Shown here: positions 60,903 to 64,000 of the stretch, piece after piece
Layout of the letters: every line of letters starts with the position of its first letter
How positions within the stretch are numbered: the stretch's first letter is position 1
Origin: an uncultured Lachnospiraceae bacterium
GTDB lineage: Bacteria > Bacillota > Clostridia > Lachnospirales > Lachnospiraceae
Assembly: GCA_910584725.1 (NCBI GenBank)
Contig: CAJUBE010000002.1
Coordinates: forward strand, 1-64,000
Length of the DNA stretch: 64,000 nt
Direction: 5' to 3'
Made by a program: the position numbers and the translations under genes
The notes under the pieces: model-generated
Databases searched by the model: none
What the model was told of the DNA's origin: nothing
The model's input: the letters and a program-made list of their open reading frames with translations, nothing else

Positions 60903-61766
60903 CTACACTCTAACTTTAATCTGCTCCAGATACGCCGTATACCCCGCCGCCCGGTTCGCCGCCACGCTGGTGCAGTCATGCTTTTCCGGCTTTATCTTTC
61001 CGGGCGAACGCCTCACAAACCACTCATATTCCATGTCAAGATTCCCGATGTCCAGCACACGGTATCCCTGCTCAAACAGTTTCACCGCCAGAAACTTCGC
61101 CGCCACGCCCACCGACAATAAAAACAGCCTGTCTTTGCCGTAGGCCGTGCAGGCGTCCAGAATGGCGGGAACCGCCCGGTAAGCGTCGCTGGGCGGACAG
61201 ATAATGCGCTCTATGCTGCGCGCCGTGTCAAGCAGATCGTTGCCAACCCCGTTGTGCGTCCGCTCTCCCTCCACAACAACAATATCCCTATTTTCCCATA
61301 TTTTTCTGATTTTGGCAAACTGTGCGATGCAGCCGCTCCGATCGGCGGCATAATAGTAACAGCGGGAGACAAAAGTGCTGTAATAACTCCGCCCGGGATC
61401 ACAGTATCTCTCGTATGTTTTTCTGCAAAAGAGCAGATGATCCCGCCAAAACTGTCTGCTGGCGCTGTGATGGTCGGACAGCGTCTCAAAGATATCGGGG
61501 ATCGTCACCATCAGCTTTTCATCGGGATAGGACAAAATCCTTCGAAGCCCTTCCGCGATCTCCGGACTGGCCTTCTGCAGCATCAGGTCTTTGCCCTTAA
61601 TCATCACAATCTCCCCATCCCCGAAGCGGACCATACTCTTTTCGGTATGCAGAAGCTCGTCGATGGTTTCGTCGATATTGTGTACCCTGATTCGATTGTG
61701 CAGAATGCCTTTTTCATATAAAAAGTAGGCAATCGCCGCCAAAATATCTTTTATTTTTTGTTTCAT
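60903..61766 (-). CDS. GT-D fold glycosyltransferase (SP_1767/DUF1792-like)
   Basis: About 287 residues with the SP_1767-type motifs: MVRFGDGEI near residue 46 (the DGE metal site of GT-D enzymes), IVVVEGERTHNGVGNDLLD and LSVGVAAKFLAVKLFEQGYRVLDIGNLDMEYEW. GT-D members transfer glucose or galactose to glycans on serine-rich adhesins in streptococci; in capsule-like loci they act on other acceptors. The ATG at 61766 has GGGA close by, and an in-frame GTG at 61775 is an alternative start. Confidence 0.85.
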   Translation of the reverse strand: MKQKIKDILAAIAYFLYEKGILHNRIRVHNIDETIDELLHTEKSMVRFGDGEIVMIKGKDLMLQKASPEIAEGLRRILSYPDEKLMVTIPDIFETLSDHHSASRQFWRDHLLFCRKTYERYCDPGRSYYSTFVSRCYYYAADRSGCIAQFAKIRKIWENRDIVVVEGERTHNGVGNDLLDTARSIERIICPPSDAYRAVPAILDACTAYGKDRLFLLSVGVAAKFLAVKLFEQGYRVLDIGNLDMEYEWFVRRSPGKIKPEKHDCTSVAANRAAGYTAYLEQIKVRV

Positions 61767-61819
61767 GCTTCCCACTTATCCAAGACTCCCCGATCTGTTC
61801 CGCCTCTTCCTGCCGCCGG

Positions 61820-62968
61820 TCAGCGCAGGCGCTCCTGCAGCATCCGCTCCCGCATCCCCGTAACCGTATCAAAATAGCTCTGAAAATTATATTTTTCCAC
61901 GACCGCTTGATATCCGGCCGCTCCCATGGATAACATCCGCTCCCTGTTTGACAGCATGGCGTCAAGCTTCGCAAGCAGATCCGCCTCGTCGCAGTCCCGG
62001 AACAGATAGCCTGTCACACCGTCCTCCACATAGCAGGACGTGCCGTTCGTATCGCTGCAGATCACAGGCAGGGAATAGCTCATCGCCTCAAGCTGCGACA
62101 CCGACGCCATCTCAAGCGTACTCGGGATCACATACAGGTCAGCCGCCAGATATTCTCCCTCCATCTCGCGCTTTGGCACATTTGTTTTCACCGTGACCAG
62201 ATTCTCCATGCGGCGTTCCCTCACAAAAGCTTTTACCTGCTCGCAGTATGCCTTCTGAAAATGATTGGTGGCCTCTCCCACCAGCGTCACATGGATCTCA
62301 TATTGATCCCGAAGCTGCTCTGCCGCCCGCAGAAGCTCCAGATGATGTTTTCTGATTTCATACTTGCCGATGCAGAGGATATGTATCCTGCCGCCGTCAA
62401 AATAGATACGCTCTTTTGGCGCTCTCTGCGGATTGACTACAAAGGGCACAAAGTAATCGTTCTCCCTCACAACAGTACCCGGCCTTTTTTCGCCCATCAC
62501 GGGCGTCATGCGAAGCGGCGGCGTCATGCGGTTCACCATACGGTGCAGAAAATCCGTCTTTGCCGGCTCCGACCAGAGCGGGTTCTGATTGTATAAAATG
62601 CAGGGGTATCCCTTCCTCTTACAGATCAGGTATGCCGCCATGGAATACACCGAGCGTTCCCGCAAAATAACCAGATCCGGCGCGAAACCACAGATCAGCT
62701 TCCGCAGTTTCCCAATGGGCGGAAAACCGTGCTGTATTTTAAAGACAATAGCCGTCGGATCTTTTCTGTGAATCACCTTCACATAGAGGAAATCAATGAG
62801 CCTGTACAGCCACGAATACCCAAGCACAATGGGCGTCACACAGGAATAATCCTCAATGACAGCCGCATAGTGGCTGATAAAGCGCACCTCATGTCCACGC
62901 TCTGTCAGTCCCTTCATAATATCCATCTGGTTGGTGTGGTAACGCGGCGCCACATACAAAAATTTCAT
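61820..62968 (-). CDS. family 4 glycosyltransferase
   Basis: About 382 residues: KFLYVAPRYHTNQMDIMKGL, FAPDLVILRERSVYSMAAYL, HILCIGKYEIRKHHLELLRA at the hinge, VTLVGEATNH and LYVIPSTLEMASVSQLEAMSYSLPVICSD in the donor region. The E-x7-E glutamates are ordered as in GT4 enzymes. The ATG at 62968 has GGGGA 6 nt upstream; the frame extends further to 63061 but that stretch has no family match. A retaining sugar transferase acting in assembly of the repeat. Confidence 0.85.
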   Translation of the reverse strand: MKFLYVAPRYHTNQMDIMKGLTERGHEVRFISHYAAVIEDYSCVTPIVLGYSWLYRLIDFLYVKVIHRKDPTAIVFKIQHGFPPIGKLRKLICGFAPDLVILRERSVYSMAAYLICKRKGYPCILYNQNPLWSEPAKTDFLHRMVNRMTPPLRMTPVMGEKRPGTVVRENDYFVPFVVNPQRAPKERIYFDGGRIHILCIGKYEIRKHHLELLRAAEQLRDQYEIHVTLVGEATNHFQKAYCEQVKAFVRERRMENLVTVKTNVPKREMEGEYLAADLYVIPSTLEMASVSQLEAMSYSLPVICSDTNGTSCYVEDGVTGYLFRDCDEADLLAKLDAMLSNRERMLSMGAAGYQAVVEKYNFQSYFDTVTGMRERMLQERLR

Positions 62969-63005
62969 GATAATCCCCATTCCGGAGCATTTATGCGACG
63001 GGACA

Positions 63006-63069
63006 ACGCAAATTTCAAATTTGTGTCTGCCCTCAAACAAATTTGTGATACTCCTGCACAAATTTGCGT
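63006..63069. repeat. palindromic CAAATTTG cluster between two genes
   Basis: A 64-bp stretch in the 106-bp gap holds four copies of the core AAATTT. Its ends form a perfect 10-bp inverted repeat (63006-63015 and 63060-63069), and a separate palindromic ACAAATTTGT lies at 63037-63046. It could fold as a stem-loop in RNA or serve as binding sites for a dimeric regulator. No clear -10/-35 pair is visible next to it. Confidence 0.5.
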
Positions 63070-63074
63070 GCCGT

Positions 63075-64000
63075 TTACTTCTGCTCGATATACTTGTTTT
63101 CTTTTAGGCTGTATTTACCGCCTTTCAAAAACTTATGCTTAATCACCCACCATCCGGGCACCCAGATATACTTGTGCATAGCCGGGGAGGCGGAACCGAT
63201 CATCCAGCAGTTCCTGTCGCACTTCCTCGTGCACTCTCTTACCTTTTGGGCCTGTTCGGAGTTCCAAAGCTCCTCCCAGGTCTGCTCTCTGAGATTGCCC
63301 ATGACCGCCTTCTTCTCCATCCCGTTACAGGGGATCACATCGCAGAAGGGATCGATAAAAAAGGCATTTTTCGACATGTCGCAGGGCAGAAGCCGCTTAT
63401 TGCCGTAAATATAATTGATCAGGCCGTGGTTAAAATAGGCGCGAAACCACTTTTTAGGCGATCTGCTCTTCAACAGTTCGTTGATCAGCTTCTCAAAATT
63501 CTGCGCCACCTTGTATTTGTCGTCGATTTTATTGTCCGTCTTGCGGAAATAAAAAGAATTGTGGAGCGTCGCCGTGGCGAACTCCATCCCCATGTCGTTG
63601 GCAATGTTGTAGAGCGGCACCAGATCCTCGCAGTTCATATCCTGCACCGTCATGCCGAAGCCCACGTCGGGATGCCCCATCTCCACCAGCGTCTTGAGTG
63701 TCTTATAGCCCCTGTTAAATCCGTCAGGAATCCCGCGTATCTTATCGTTCGTCTCCTGCAGTCCCTCGATGCTGATGCGGATGCCCACCTTCGGGAACTC
63801 CCGGCACAGCGCGATGATACGGTCCGTAAAGTAACCGTTTGTCGATATGACAATCCTGTCACTTCTTTTATAAAGCTCCCGCACGATATCCGGGATATCC
63901 TGTCTGATAAAAGGCTCCCCTCCCGTGATATTCGTAAACGCCATCTCCGGCAGCTTCTTAATATCCTCCAGCGTGATCTCCTCGTCGGGTTTCGTCGGAT
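63075..64000 (-). CDS. radical SAM protein, N terminus outside the window (partial)
   Basis: The frame is open to the right edge, so the N terminus is missing; 308 codons are visible. TNITGGEPFIRQDIPD is the GGEP motif that follows the CxxxCxxC cluster in radical SAM enzymes; the cluster itself lies outside. The C-terminal part (FFIDPFCDVIPCNGMEKKAVMGNL, then CTRKCDRNCWM) is a SPASM/Twitch-type cysteine-rich domain. Such proteins occur at the ends of capsule and flagellar glycosylation loci. It is not closely similar to the radical SAM protein at 6431. Its stop is followed by the CAAATTTG cluster. Confidence 0.85.
   Translation of the reverse strand, partial: PTKPDEEITLEDIKKLPEMAFTNITGGEPFIRQDIPDIVRELYKRSDRIVISTNGYFTDRIIALCREFPKVGIRISIEGLQETNDKIRGIPDGFNRGYKTLKTLVEMGHPDVGFGMTVQDMNCEDLVPLYNIANDMGMEFATATLHNSFYFRKTDNKIDDKYKVAQNFEKLINELLKSRSPKKWFRAYFNHGLINYIYGNKRLLPCDMSKNAFFIDPFCDVIPCNGMEKKAVMGNLREQTWEELWNSEQAQKVRECTRKCDRNCWMIGSASPAMHKYIWVPGWWVIKHKFLKGGKYSLKENKYIEQK

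Overview
The window looks like an accessory surface-glycan locus from a low-to-mid G+C Firmicute, most likely a Clostridia/Lachnospiraceae-type gut anaerobe. This rests on family content and Shine-Dalgarno style (strong AGGAGG-like sites, frequent GTG/TTG starts); it is an inference, not a taxonomic match. About 57 genes are present. All but the first two run on the minus strand as one nearly unbroken series with short gaps or ATGA-type overlaps, from the right edge down to a convergent terminator near 2.2 kb. The largest gene-free gap is only 247 bp (51241-51487), so no stretch above 300 bp lacks a gene. I saw no rRNA, tRNA, insertion sequence, CRISPR array or replication origin.

Layout, following minus-strand transcription (right to left). 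64.0-52 kb: a truncated radical SAM protein, glycosyltransferases (GT4, GT-D), a serine-acetyltransferase-like protein, a PglK/MsbA-like ABC exporter, a polytopic membrane protein, a dolichol-phosphate-mannose-synthase-like GT2 with a DUF2304-like partner, a CotH-type kinase and further GTs. 51.4 kb: a candidate promoter followed by an unusually structured leader. 51.2-40 kb: an asparagine-synthetase-like amidotransferase, two GTs, WecC and WecB (UDP-ManNAcA supply), a consensus promoter, a giant membrane protein, a Wzx-like flippase and a GT2. 40-30 kb: a fucosyltransferase-like protein, a second NeuB/NeuC/NeuA set, GT-B proteins, then PtmE-like and LegB-like enzymes and the first NeuA. 30-21.5 kb: polysaccharide deacetylase, carrier protein, tandem GNAT, adenylation enzyme, ABC exporter, sugar formyltransferase, and the first NeuB and NeuC. 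21.5-14.9 kb: a small membrane protein, a YidC/CDP-glycerol-transferase fusion and a complete 2-aminoethylphosphonate (AEP) pathway (PhnW, PepM with a cytidylyltransferase domain, a LicC-like cytidylyltransferase, phosphonopyruvate decarboxylase). 14.9-2.2 kb, visibly more A+T-rich below about 12 kb: a sulfatase-fold membrane enzyme, GTs, a GtrB/SMR-pair/GT-C module, a radical SAM-SPASM enzyme, SDR, metallophosphoesterase, ATP-grasp, acyltransferase and a GtrB-like GT. On the plus strand at the left edge sit an HprK-like P-loop protein and an aminoglycoside-kinase-like protein, ending at a strong terminator.

How the genes may work together (inference): the locus makes at least two CMP-activated nonulosonic acids, one through a legionaminic-acid-like branch, plus UDP-ManNAcA and CMP-activated AEP. 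Many transferases assemble them on lipid-linked intermediates, two ABC exporters and one Wzx-like protein move glycans across the membrane, and small modules add formyl, acyl-carrier-delivered, amide and phosphonate groups. No initiating phosphoglycosyl transferase, Wzz-type co-polymerase or LegC-type aminotransferase was recognised, so parts of the pathway must lie outside the window. The most novel parts appear to be the YidC-CDP-glycerol transferase fusion with its small partner in the AEP operon, and the carrier-protein acylation module beside the nonulosonic acid genes.
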